Part shown: positions 9,426 to 17,186 of the stretch, piece after piece
Layout of the letters: each line of letters opens with the position of its first letter
How positions within the stretch are numbered: position 1 is the first letter of the stretch
Origin: Saprospiraceae bacterium
GTDB taxonomy: Bacteria > Bacteroidota > Bacteroidia > Chitinophagales > Saprospiraceae
NCBI GenBank assembly: GCA_016722295.1
Contig: JADKGL010000035.1
Location: 1 to 64,000 of the forward strand
Reading direction: 5' to 3'
DNA: 64,000 nucleotides
The notes under the pieces: model-generated
What the model saw: the letters and a program-made list of their open reading frames with translations, nothing else
Told to the model about the DNA's origin: nothing
Database searches by the model: none
Position numbers and translations under genes: made by a program

Positions 9426-9823
9426 TATTTTAGAATTACATAAGTGATAATCAATACTAGTATTATCGAATAATAAAAAATAAAAGTTGTTTTAGAAAAG
9501 ACAGCACTCAGATACTTGTCTGTTTTCTTTTCAATGTCTGAAATACTCAAATCGAAATGTTTAAATTCATTTTTATTACTTTCTATATTTGATATTTTCT
9601 TGAATAAATCCCTAAAAAGGCGCTCTTGATATAAATAATAAGAATCTAAAAGCCAGAGTAAAAAAGTAGGAATGATGGCTAATATTAAAATTTTTAAATT
9701 ATTATTAGAAGAGTAGACTGCCAATAGGGCAGAAAGTATTGTAATACTTAGTCCTTTAATTTGAAAGGAATTTGAATTTAGTCTTGAAACAATGTTCTGG
9801 ATAAATTCTAAATATTTTATCAT
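9425..9823 (-). CDS. Small membrane protein with three predicted helices, SLATT-like
   Basis: This 132-residue protein has two close N-terminal membrane segments (SITILSALLAVY and LILAIIPTFLLWLLDSYYLY). A cytosolic linker of about 45 charged residues follows (QERLFRDLFKKISNIES, LSISDIEKKTDKYL), then a third segment at the very C-terminus (FIFYYSIILVLIITYVIL). The words IKGLSITILSALLAVY and LLDSYYLYQERLFR are familiar from a widespread family of small membrane proteins found beside nucleotide-signalling and toxin-like genes. The layout resembles SLATT-type 2TM effectors. It is the first gene of the operon and lies 27 bases downstream of the attC-like hairpin on its strand. A pore-forming or membrane-damaging role is inferred from context only. 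Confidence 0.6.
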   Translation of the reverse strand: MIKYLEFIQNIVSRLNSNSFQIKGLSITILSALLAVYSSNNNLKILILAIIPTFLLWLLDSYYLYQERLFRDLFKKISNIESNKNEFKHFDLSISDIEKKTDKYLSAVFSKTTFIFYYSIILVLIITYVILK

Positions 9824-9849
9824 TTTTCTTCCATTTGTTTTATTTTAAA

Positions 9850-9986
9850 GGCTGCCAAGTTACGGTGGCGGTATGAAAAGTTGCCGTTTGCGGGTGATTA
9901 CCTACCAAGTTACACAAAGTTGAAGCGGGTTATAACCTTGAATAACCTACTGAACCGACAATTTTTTATACCGCTCGTTATGGGCC
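9850..9986 (-). repeat. Large imperfect hairpin resembling an integron attC site
   Basis: The outer arms are inverted repeats. GCGGTATGAAAAGTTGCCG (9868-9886) pairs with the complement of 9956-9974 at 15 of 19 positions. The outer ends GGCTGCC and GGGCC extend the pairing to 9850 and 9986. On the minus strand the element starts GGCCCATAACG only 9 bases after the stop of the upstream cassette gene and ends 27 bases before the next start codon. This is how attC sites sit between cassette genes. Smaller inverted pairs occur inside. A matching GTTATGTGCC box lies on the minus strand at 10676-10667. No integrase gene is in the window. Confidence 0.45.
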
Positions 9987-9994
9987 GATTTTCA

Positions 9995-10379
9995 TTAATC
10001 TTCTCTAAACATGCCAAATAGTGATTTTGAATCTGTAATCGCATCGTAGTAACTCAACTCAATCTTTCCTTTGTCATAATAACCTGAATTATTGTTTTCG
10101 CTTAAAATTTTATCACAAATTGACTCGATAAAAATCTAGTTTCAGTATCAATCTTAGCTAAGTCTTTTGGGCTTTCAAATATTAAATAATATCCAGGTAA
10201 AAAACTATATTCTTGCTCTTCTGCACTATGTGAAAAAACATATTTAGGCTTGATTATTAAATTATTATTTAATTCTTCAATTATTAGTTCCTTACAATGT
10301 CTAACTATTCTCTCAATACATTTAATTTCAAAAGAATAAATACTTGTAAGACTATATTTTTGCCATTGACTTCTATCAT
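9995..10379 (-). pseudogene. Frameshifted small gene of unknown function
   Basis: From ATG at 10379 the frame reads MIEVNGKN and then shifts. The main frame gives KYSLTSIYSFEIKCIERIVR, then HSAEEQEYSFLPGYYLIFES and PKDLAKIDTETRF. A second shift leads to IESICDKILSENNNSGYYDK and a C-terminus LFGMFRED with stop at 9995. About 130 residues are expected when two indels are corrected. It starts four bases after the stop of the upstream 85-residue gene, so the two form one unit bounded by attC-like boxes. I do not recognise the family. The size and cassette setting would suit an immunity-like or other accessory protein, but nothing proves this. Confidence 0.5.
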
Positions 10380-10383
10380 ATTT

Positions 10384-10641
10384 TCATGTTTGTCCAGTTT
10401 TTGTAACGATTTCGAAAAATCTATCTATTATCTCTGAGTATTGCTCATCAACAACAGATTTAGCCAATTTAACATCTTCAATTGAGTGCATATATTTGCT
10501 CATATAGTTTGAGTCTGAAAATCCTATAAATAAAACATTAATATTTAAACTCTTCAAATATTGAATAAAATCAATGAATACGGGTTCTTGTTCTCTAAAT
10601 GTTCCATTATCCCAGTCAATAATTGTTTTACTTCTCATCAT
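10384..10641 (-). CDS. Small protein of unknown function in a putative cassette
   Basis: The 85-residue product reads MMRSKTIIDWDNGTFREQEP and ends with a helical part (EQYSEIIDRFFEIVTKTGQ). There is no signal peptide or membrane segment. A short hydrophobic strand (INVLFIGFSD) suggests an alpha/beta fold. The protein is not recognised. A second ATG follows the first, and either could be the start. It is followed after four bases by a frameshifted second gene. The region upstream carries the minus-strand box GTTATGTGCC, which may be the recombination edge of a gene cassette. Confidence 0.5.
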   Translation of the reverse strand: MMRSKTIIDWDNGTFREQEPVFIDFIQYLKSLNINVLFIGFSDSNYMSKYMHSIEDVKLAKSVVDEQYSEIIDRFFEIVTKTGQT

Positions 10642-11173
10642 ATCTTAGCTGTAGATTCTGTTAAATTGGCACATAACATTTTAATTTATGCAAGTTTAAA
10701 CTAATGGCAATTCAATACTAATCAAAAAATATACGAAACACTTATTCTCAAAAGTGAAGCTAAAGTGTATGAGCAAAGCAGGAATTCTTAATTTATCCAT
10801 ATGTCTAGGTTTATATTTAAACAAGCATATACAAATGTGGTGAACTTTGAGTCGTTAGCCAAATTTTTAGTTATATATTTATTTATAGTATATGTTTGCT
10901 TTGTAATGTGATGTGAAAGATTTTTTCAAAGGTTAGGAATTCATGATCGAACATAATTTATAGGTTAAATCGAAGACCTCCTGTCGCAAAACTAGCCCCG
11001 ATCGCAAGGAGCTCCTGCGACTGGAGAGCGGGACTGCGGATTGATGCGAAGGCTTGAGGACTCTGCTCCAAAAAATGAATTCTACTGGGTTTTGCTTTGG
11101 GATTGAATCTGTTTTGGAAGTTCGCAGAAAAAGGATATCTGTAAGTTAGAATTTCTCTTTACTTTTACGACTT
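10642..11173. other. Intergenic region between the island and uvrB
   Basis: This 532-base interval between divergent genes has no convincing coding potential. Its first part is AT-rich and carries a possible cassette edge (10667-10676). Its second part contains the GC-rich repeat copy 2 (10981-11070). The uvrB promoter must lie within the last 100 bases. I saw no clean -33/-7 pair, although TACTTTTAC just before the start codon resembles a -7 box. Confidence 0.6.
10981..11070. repeat. Interspersed GC-rich structured repeat, copy 2
   Basis: This 90-base element is the partner of 1532-1619, in the same orientation. Shared blocks include CTGTCGC, CTAGCCCCGATCG, AAGGAGCTCCTGCGACTG, AGAGCGGGACTG and a final GCTCCA. 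Differences include GCAAG for GTAAG and GGAG for GTAG, with a divergent stretch after the core. AGGAGCTCCT forms a perfect palindrome in the middle. It lies about 100 bases upstream of uvrB, so it may be in the uvrB leader or just upstream of the promoter. Confidence 0.6.
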
Positions 11174-13204
11174 ATGTCTTTTACGATCGAATCTCCATAT
11201 CAACCAGCTGGTGATCAGCCAGAAGCTATCAAGCAACTCGTAGAGGGGATCAATAAAGGCGATCGCGCACAGGTGTTACTCGGTGTCACTGGTTCGGGAA
11301 AAACATTTACTATGGCGAATGTCATCGCACAGGTAAATAAACCGACACTCATTCTTACTCACAATAAGACTTTGACTGCGCAATTGTATGGGGAATTCAA
11401 AGAATTTTTTCCCGACAATGCTGTGGAATATTTTGTGTCCTACTACGATTACTATCAGCCGGAAGCTTATATCTCTGTCACGGATACCTACATCGAGAAG
11501 GATCTGCAGATCAATGAAGAGGTCGACAAATTGCGTTTGAAAGCAACGTCATCTCTGCTATCAGGTCGGAGGGATATCATCATCGTGGCGACTGTATCGT
11601 GCATCTATGGTATGGGAAATCCCGAAGATTATAAGGCAGGAATCATCCGACTGCAGAAAGGACAGAAAATCTCTAGAAATGCATTTTTGTATCAGCTGGT
11701 AGATAGCTTGTACAATAGGACTGAAGGACAGCTTACAAGAGGCACTTTCAGAGTGAAAGGCGATACAGTGGATATTCATTTGCCATATATCGACTACGGC
11801 TATCGGATTCATTTTTTTGGCGATGAAATCGAGAATATAGACCAATTGGAACTCAGCACTTCAAAGCGAATCAAGAGTTTGGATTATGTCGCGATTTTTC
11901 CAGCTAATCTCTATGTCGCTCCTAAAGATCGATTGAAGGAAGTCATTCGCTCGATCGAAGATGAGATGATCGCTCAGAAGAAGTATTTTGAATCTGAAAT
12001 GAAGTACAATGAAGCGAAGCGTATCGAAGAGCGCACGATGTTTGATCTAGAGATGATTCGCGAATTGGGCTATTGTAGTGGTATTGAGAATTATTCGCGA
12101 TTTTTCGATGGACGAAAGCCTGGGACTCGACCTTTTTGTCTTTTGGATTATTTTCCAGATGATTACTTAATGATCATCGATGAAAGCCATGTGACGATTC
12201 CTCAGCTTCGAGGCATGTGGGGAGGTGATCGATCTCGAAAATTGAACTTGGTTCAATTTGGTTTTAGATTACCCTCGGCCATAGATAATCGACCTTTGAA
12301 TTTCGATGAATTTCAAGGTCAATTGAATCAAGTAGTCTACGTGAGTGCGACTCCAAGTGATTTTGAACTTATGGAGACCGAAGGGAGCATCGTGGAGCAG
12401 GTCGTGCGACCTACAGGTCTCTTGGATCCTCCGATCGATGTGCGCCCCTCGCTGAATCAAATCGATGATTTGCTCGAAGAGATTCAACTGCGCACAGAAA
12501 GAAATGAACGTGTGCTCATCACGACCTTGACAAAGCGCATGTCAGAAGAACTGAGCAAATATCTTCAAGGCATGAGTGTGAAATGCAAATACATCCACTC
12601 TGAAGTAGATACCATGGAGCGAATGGAGATCTTGAGGGATCTGCGTTTAGGAGATTTCGATGTGTTGGTGGGAGTGAATCTATTGAGAGAAGGTCTCGAT
12701 CTTCCAGAGGTGTCTTTGGTAGCAATATTGGACGCGGACAAGGAAGGTTTTCTGCGCAATGATCGATCCTTGACACAGACAGCAGGTAGAGCGGCGCGTA
12801 ATGTGAACGGATTGGTGATTTTTTATGCCGACAAAATCACAGAATCAATGCAAAAGACTATCGATGAAACCAATCGAAGACGGGTCAAACAAATCGCCTA
12901 CAATACGGAGCATCAGATTATACCACAGACACTGAGCAAATCAAAAGAGGAAATCATGCACAAGAGCAGTATCCTCGATATGCGAGGCAAAAAGCCAAAC
13001 TATTATGTCGAATCTGAAGATCGAGATGCCGCAGCTGCTGATCCATTGGTACAATATATGTCGAGGACTCAACTGGAGAAATTCATACAAGAAACAGAAA
13101 ATAAAATGAAGGCGGCCGCCAAGGATTTGGATTTTATTTCTGCTGCAAAATATCGCGATGAGCTTCAAGCTCTCAAGAAAAAACTCCCTGAGAAACTAAA
13201 TTAA
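11174..13204 (+). CDS. uvrB: Excinuclease ABC subunit B
   Basis: This is a full-length UvrB of 676 residues, the damage-verifying helicase-like subunit of nucleotide excision repair. Walker A GVTGSGKT is at residues 37-44, and the beta-hairpin region YYDYYQPEAY at about 90-99 inserts between DNA strands. Motif II DESH is near residue 338 and is followed by QLRGMWGGDRSRK. The C-terminal helicase half contains GVNLLREGLDLPEVSLVAIL and QTAGRAARN. A UVR motif at the end (FISAAKYRDELQALKKKL) binds UvrC. The start MSFTIESPYQPAGDQPEAI matches the family. The gene is more GC-rich than its neighbours, as expected of a conserved gene. It stands alone with PorZ following on the same strand. Confidence 0.97.
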   Translation: MSFTIESPYQPAGDQPEAIKQLVEGINKGDRAQVLLGVTGSGKTFTMANVIAQVNKPTLILTHNKTLTAQLYGEFKEFFPDNAVEYFVSYYDYYQPEAYISVTDTYIEKDLQINEEVDKLRLKATSSLLSGRRDIIIVATVSCIYGMGNPEDYKAGIIRLQKGQKISRNAFLYQLVDSLYNRTEGQLTRGTFRVKGDTVDIHLPYIDYGYRIHFFGDEIENIDQLELSTSKRIKSLDYVAIFPANLYVAPKDRLKEVIRSIEDEMIAQKKYFESEMKYNEAKRIEERTMFDLEMIRELGYCSGIENYSRFFDGRKPGTRPFCLLDYFPDDYLMIIDESHVTIPQLRGMWGGDRSRKLNLVQFGFRLPSAIDNRPLNFDEFQGQLNQVVYVSATPSDFELMETEGSIVEQVVRPTGLLDPPIDVRPSLNQIDDLLEEIQLRTERNERVLITTLTKRMSEELSKYLQGMSVKCKYIHSEVDTMERMEILRDLRLGDFDVLVGVNLLREGLDLPEVSLVAILDADKEGFLRNDRSLTQTAGRAARNVNGLVIFYADKITESMQKTIDETNRRRVKQIAYNTEHQIIPQTLSKSKEEIMHKSSILDMRGKKPNYYVESEDRDAAAADPLVQYMSRTQLEKFIQETENKMKAAAKDLDFISAAKYRDELQALKKKLPEKLN

Positions 13205-13361
13205 AATGCGATACAATAAATAGATTTATAAATAAAGAATAATAATGAATAAATTTCGTTTTATTTCGATGACATTTCAAGTTCAAACGAATCAAAGTAT
13301 AGATCCCAAGATGGTAACTAATATAGATCGCTACAAAGCAACGCATATTATAAGAAAAGCA

Positions 13362-15668
13362 ATGCATGTTTTTATTGTATTGTGCTTGTTTGGAAAATTG
13401 ACTTTTGCACAGAATTTATTAGCCTTAGGTGAGTGGACTACACATCTACCATTTAATTCTGCGACACAAGTAGCAGTGAGTAAAGGATTCACATATTACG
13501 CAACAGAAAATGCGATATTAAAAGTAAATCATGCAGATTATAGTTTGGAAAAACTCACAAAAACATCTGGTCTAAGCGACAGTAAAATTCAAAAAATATA
13601 TTTTCATCAAGCGAGTTCTTCATTGATCATTGCCTACAATTCTTCTTTGATCGATATCATTTCACCGAGAGGAAAAATTGTTATTTCTGACATTGTGAAT
13701 TTTGTAAATATTCCTGTGAGTAAGACAATTAATTCATTTAATAATGCAGGAGATAGCCATGTATTTGTGAGTACAGATTATGGATATAGTTTGCTGAATG
13801 TACTTACGGGAAGATTTGATTACACATTGTTTAGTAAGAATGTCAAGTATTATTCTATGGCTTCTTCAGATAATTATCTATATGCTGCTTCAGCAGATGG
13901 TGTCTATAGATTTAATACGAAGACGACTCGAATTCCTCAAGATTTTTCTGCGTGGGAATTGCTTGGATTAGATGAAGGTTTGCCCGAGAGAGAATTTACA
14001 CATGTCGCAGCACATTTTAATTCGATTTATGCGGCGACAAAATCTGAATTGTATAAATTGGATGTCGATGGACGATTTAAAAGCGTATTTCAAGATCCAA
14101 ATTATAGAATACAATACTTAAGTAATGAAGCGCAACATTTGCTCGTAGGATTGCAATGTGTCAATTCTTGTAGGAATAAAATATTGAAATGGAATGAAGA
14201 CGATCTTTATGACACCGTGGAAAGTGAATGCACAGAAAAGAATATACATACAGTAGAATCGCAAGATGGCACTTTGTGGATGGCAGATATTCGTTGGGGA
14301 TTTCGATTTCTTTTAGCCTCGAAAACATCATGCGATGTTGTTTATTCGGACGGGCCTTTGACTACGAATTTTTTTGAGATTTTACCTAATGCAGATGGCG
14401 TTTATGTTTCTAGTGGAGGCTACAATGAAACGTACACACCGATTTATAGAGGAGATGGAATTTTTAAATTTCAAAACAATAATTGGACTGAAATAAATTC
14501 ATCAAGTGTGCCACTTTTTGAAACAGAAAAAATCCATGACATGCTGCGCTTGTTGCCACATCCGGATGGAAATATTATTTACATGTCAAGCTATGGTAGA
14601 GGACTTTTGGAGTATAATATTGCTGAAAAAACATTTAAACATTTTGATGAACGAAATAGTAAATTGGGTACTTCAGTAGGAGATCCTACGAGAGTGAGAG
14701 TCTCAGGATTGAGTTATCAAAAATCCAAAAAAACATTATGGGCTTCCGTTTTTTTAGCGAAAGAACCAATAGCTTCTTATGATGGAAATGTATGGAAATC
14801 CTATGCAATACCTGGTGCGGGAACTGAACTCATCGAAATAAAAGTGGATCAGAATGGATATAAATGGATCATACCGAGAGGAGGTTCAGGTATTTGGGTT
14901 TGGGATGAAAAAAATCCAGATGATCCTACAGATGATCGCAGCATCTTGCTCAATAGTTCTAATACTGTAATGACGAGTTCAAAGGTGAACTGTGTCGAAA
15001 TAGACGAAGATGGCGATGTGTGGATAGGTACACTCAATGGACCAGTGGTGTTCGAATGTGGAGGTGATCAAATCTTCAGTGGACAATGTAAAGGCAGTCA
15101 ACGCAAAGTAGATCAAAATGGAATCATCGACTTATTGCTCCGAACAGAAGATGTCAATTGCATCGCAGTAGATGGAGGAAATAGAAAATGGTTTGGAACA
15201 AAAAATGGTGTCTATGTCATGAATGCAAGTGCTGATGTTCAAGTCCATTTATTTACTACAAAAAATAGTCCGTTGATGTCGGATAATATTTTAGATATCG
15301 CCATAGATCCAAAGAATGGAGATGCATGGATTGGTACAGAATCTGGACTTCAAGTGTATCGTTCAGAAGCCATCGCCGCAAAGGATAATTTTACAGAAAC
15401 ACCATTAGTATTTCCGAATCCGGTAGAGCCAGGTTACGATGGTCCAATAGCGATCAAAGGACTAGCTAGAGATGCAAGAGTAAAAATCACAGACATTAGT
15501 GGAAAATTAGTATTTGAAGCGATTTCAGTTGGTGGGCAATTGATTTGGGATGGAAAAGACTACAAAGCTCGCGCAGTAAAGTCAGGCACATATCTTGTAT
15601 TTGCGAATACCACAAAAGATTTCGAAAAAAGTGAAGCTGCAATGACAAAAATTGTGATTGTAAGATAG
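13362..15668 (+). CDS. porZ: T9SS-associated beta-propeller protein PorZ
   Basis: The protein is a two-component-regulator-type beta-propeller with repeated kelch-like blades, for example DNYLYAASADGVYRF, GDVWIGTLNGPVVF, NRKWFGTKNGVYVM and GDAWIGTESGLQVY. It ends in a T9SS-type C-terminal domain (PNPVEPGYDGPIAIKGL, then VKSGTYLVFA). The N-terminal part (ALGEWTTHLPFNSATQVAV, SGLSDSKIQKIYF) is typical of PorZ, which works with PorU at the outer surface on T9SS cargo. The frame is open from 13245, but residue 40 (13362) starts a proper signal peptide, MHVFIVLCLFGKLTFAQ, so I prefer that start; the mature part is about 750 residues. It is the only T9SS machinery gene in the window. Confidence 0.78.
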   Translation: MHVFIVLCLFGKLTFAQNLLALGEWTTHLPFNSATQVAVSKGFTYYATENAILKVNHADYSLEKLTKTSGLSDSKIQKIYFHQASSSLIIAYNSSLIDIISPRGKIVISDIVNFVNIPVSKTINSFNNAGDSHVFVSTDYGYSLLNVLTGRFDYTLFSKNVKYYSMASSDNYLYAASADGVYRFNTKTTRIPQDFSAWELLGLDEGLPEREFTHVAAHFNSIYAATKSELYKLDVDGRFKSVFQDPNYRIQYLSNEAQHLLVGLQCVNSCRNKILKWNEDDLYDTVESECTEKNIHTVESQDGTLWMADIRWGFRFLLASKTSCDVVYSDGPLTTNFFEILPNADGVYVSSGGYNETYTPIYRGDGIFKFQNNNWTEINSSSVPLFETEKIHDMLRLLPHPDGNIIYMSSYGRGLLEYNIAEKTFKHFDERNSKLGTSVGDPTRVRVSGLSYQKSKKTLWASVFLAKEPIASYDGNVWKSYAIPGAGTELIEIKVDQNGYKWIIPRGGSGIWVWDEKNPDDPTDDRSILLNSSNTVMTSSKVNCVEIDEDGDVWIGTLNGPVVFECGGDQIFSGQCKGSQRKVDQNGIIDLLLRTEDVNCIAVDGGNRKWFGTKNGVYVMNASADVQVHLFTTKNSPLMSDNILDIAIDPKNGDAWIGTESGLQVYRSEAIAAKDNFTETPLVFPNPVEPGYDGPIAIKGLARDARVKITDISGKLVFEAISVGGQLIWDGKDYKARAVKSGTYLVFANTTKDFEKSEAAMTKIVIVR

Positions 15669-15702
15669 GATTTTTATTTTACAATTTTAATTTATTCCCT
15701 TC

Positions 15703-15797
15703 ACCTAGAATCTGAAGGATTCCAATAATTATAACAAAATCAAAAGGAAACAGAATTCGACCCCGTCGGGGTCGAATAATTTTCTTTTGGATTAAAT
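15703..15797. repeat. 95-base intergenic direct repeat, copy 1
   Basis: The element starts ACCTAGAATCTGAAGGATTCC, where GAATC and GATTC form a small stem. It goes on through an A-rich middle to the perfect hairpin TTCGACCCCGTCGGGGTCGAA and ends ...TTAAAT. A second copy of equal length lies at 15950-16044. A third, unrelated hairpin, CAATCCCTTCGGGATTG, sits just after at 15812-15828. Such hairpin-rich repeats are common between Bacteroidota genes; no open frame is present. Confidence 0.8.
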
Positions 15798-15949
15798 TTT
15801 CTATAAACATTCAATCCCTTCGGGATTGCTTTGTAAAGAAAATAAATAATGCATTGGCAAAAATGGAGAATTGATTCAAAAGTTAATGTGATTATCTTCT
15901 GAATCTAGCATTGATAAATTTCTAAAGCGTAATCTAGGTTAATTGTAAT

Positions 15950-16044
15950 ACCTAGAATCCGAAGGATTCCAATAATTATAGCAAAATCAAAGGGAAACAG
16001 AATTCGACCCCGTCGAGGTCGCATAATTTGCGTATGGTTTAAAT
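15950..16044. repeat. 95-base intergenic direct repeat, copy 2
   Basis: This copy matches 15703-15797 at the great majority of positions and has the same length. Its GAATCCGAAGGATTC stem is perfect, better than in copy 1. Its second hairpin has one mismatch (CGAGG against CCCCG). It lies about 95 bases before the next start codon, so it is probably in the 5' region of the dioxygenase-like gene. The repeats are 247 bases apart. Confidence 0.8.
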
Positions 16045-16139
16045 GATGATTAATACCAATATGGACGTTTCAATAATTTTTTGAAAGTAATGCAGAAATC
16101 GTTTTAAAATATTCAATAACATTGCAGAAATTTTAAATT

Positions 16140-17147
16140 ATGAATCGAAAGGAATTCTTAAAAAATGTTGGGTTACTAAGTGCAGCATCAGCTTTACCTG
16201 CAAGTAATATATTGAGCAAAGAAAATAGCGCATTGCTAGGTGGAGGCGCTTGTACTATTATTCCAACTGAAACTGAAGGACCGTTTCCATTGGATTTAAC
16301 AAGCAACACATATTACTTTCGAAAAGATATACGTGAAACACAGACAGGGGTTCCATTACATGTAAAATTAAAAATCATAGGATTAGCAAATTGTCTTCCA
16401 TTAGCAAATGTACGCGTCAATATCTGGCATTGTAGCAAAGATGGTTTGTATTCAGGATATGATGGCAACAATAATAAAGGTCAATTGGGTTTGACTTATT
16501 TACGCGGTTATCAGATCACTGATGCTAATGGCGAAGTGAATTTTGTCACTGTATTTCCTGGTTGGTATGGTGGTAGAATAGCACATATACATTTTAAAGT
16601 AAGTGTGAGTACTTCTTATGCAGCAGTGTCTCAACTTACATGGGATATCGCTAAGAAAAATGCACTTTATAGTGAAAATAAAAGTCTATATACTAAAGGA
16701 GACGATCCAGAGACATTTATTTCAGATAATATATTTTCAGATGGGCATTTGTTGCAATTAGCAAGTTTAGATAAAAACCTTGATGGCTCTTATAGCAGCT
16801 ATTTAGAGGTAGCAGTTCAAGGAACAGGAGCTACAGGAATTGGACATATAGAAAAGGAAAATGCAAAGAATTTTAGTCTAGGACAAAATTATCCCAATCC
16901 AGTAGAAAAAAATACAACAATTCCTTTTCAACTCAGAATTCCATCGCAAGTAAAGATAGATCTTTGGAATGAACAAGGAGAACTAGTCAAAGAAATTTGT
17001 AATACAAAACTTTCTGCTGGAAATCATAGCATAGAAATAAATTTTGATAAATTGCAACTAGCACAAGCAAATTATGCATATCAAATTACGGTACAAAACG
17101 AAAATGGAATTTTTGTAGATTCGAAATTAATTACTGTGATTAAATAA
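16140..17147 (+). CDS. Secreted intradiol ring-cleavage dioxygenase-like protein with T9SS domain
   Basis: The 335-residue protein begins MNRKEFLKNVGLLSAASAL, a twin-arginine-like signal with only one true Arg (RK). The middle (about 35-220) is the intradiol dioxygenase fold: TEGPFPLD, VRVNIWHCSKDGLYSGY, LRGYQITDANGEVNF, and FPGWYGGRIAHIHFKV. The Tyr residues of GLYSGY and LRGYQ and the HIH motif are the expected ferric-iron ligands, so the active site seems intact. The end (about 255-335) is a T9SS sorting domain, LGQNYPNPVEKNTTIPFQL followed by a beta-rich part. It should be exported and attached to the cell surface; an aromatic catechol-like substrate is inferred from the family. Two direct repeats lie just upstream. 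Confidence 0.85.
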   Translation: MNRKEFLKNVGLLSAASALPASNILSKENSALLGGGACTIIPTETEGPFPLDLTSNTYYFRKDIRETQTGVPLHVKLKIIGLANCLPLANVRVNIWHCSKDGLYSGYDGNNNKGQLGLTYLRGYQITDANGEVNFVTVFPGWYGGRIAHIHFKVSVSTSYAAVSQLTWDIAKKNALYSENKSLYTKGDDPETFISDNIFSDGHLLQLASLDKNLDGSYSSYLEVAVQGTGATGIGHIEKENAKNFSLGQNYPNPVEKNTTIPFQLRIPSQVKIDLWNEQGELVKEICNTKLSAGNHSIEINFDKLQLAQANYAYQITVQNENGIFVDSKLITVIK

Positions 17148-17186
17148 AAATCAACATTCTAAAATCAACAATCCTTAATCATATAG

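Noticed and set aside
11561..13168. Several minus-strand open frames inside uvrB
   Set aside because: They lie fully within the well-conserved uvrB frame and have no protein-like content.
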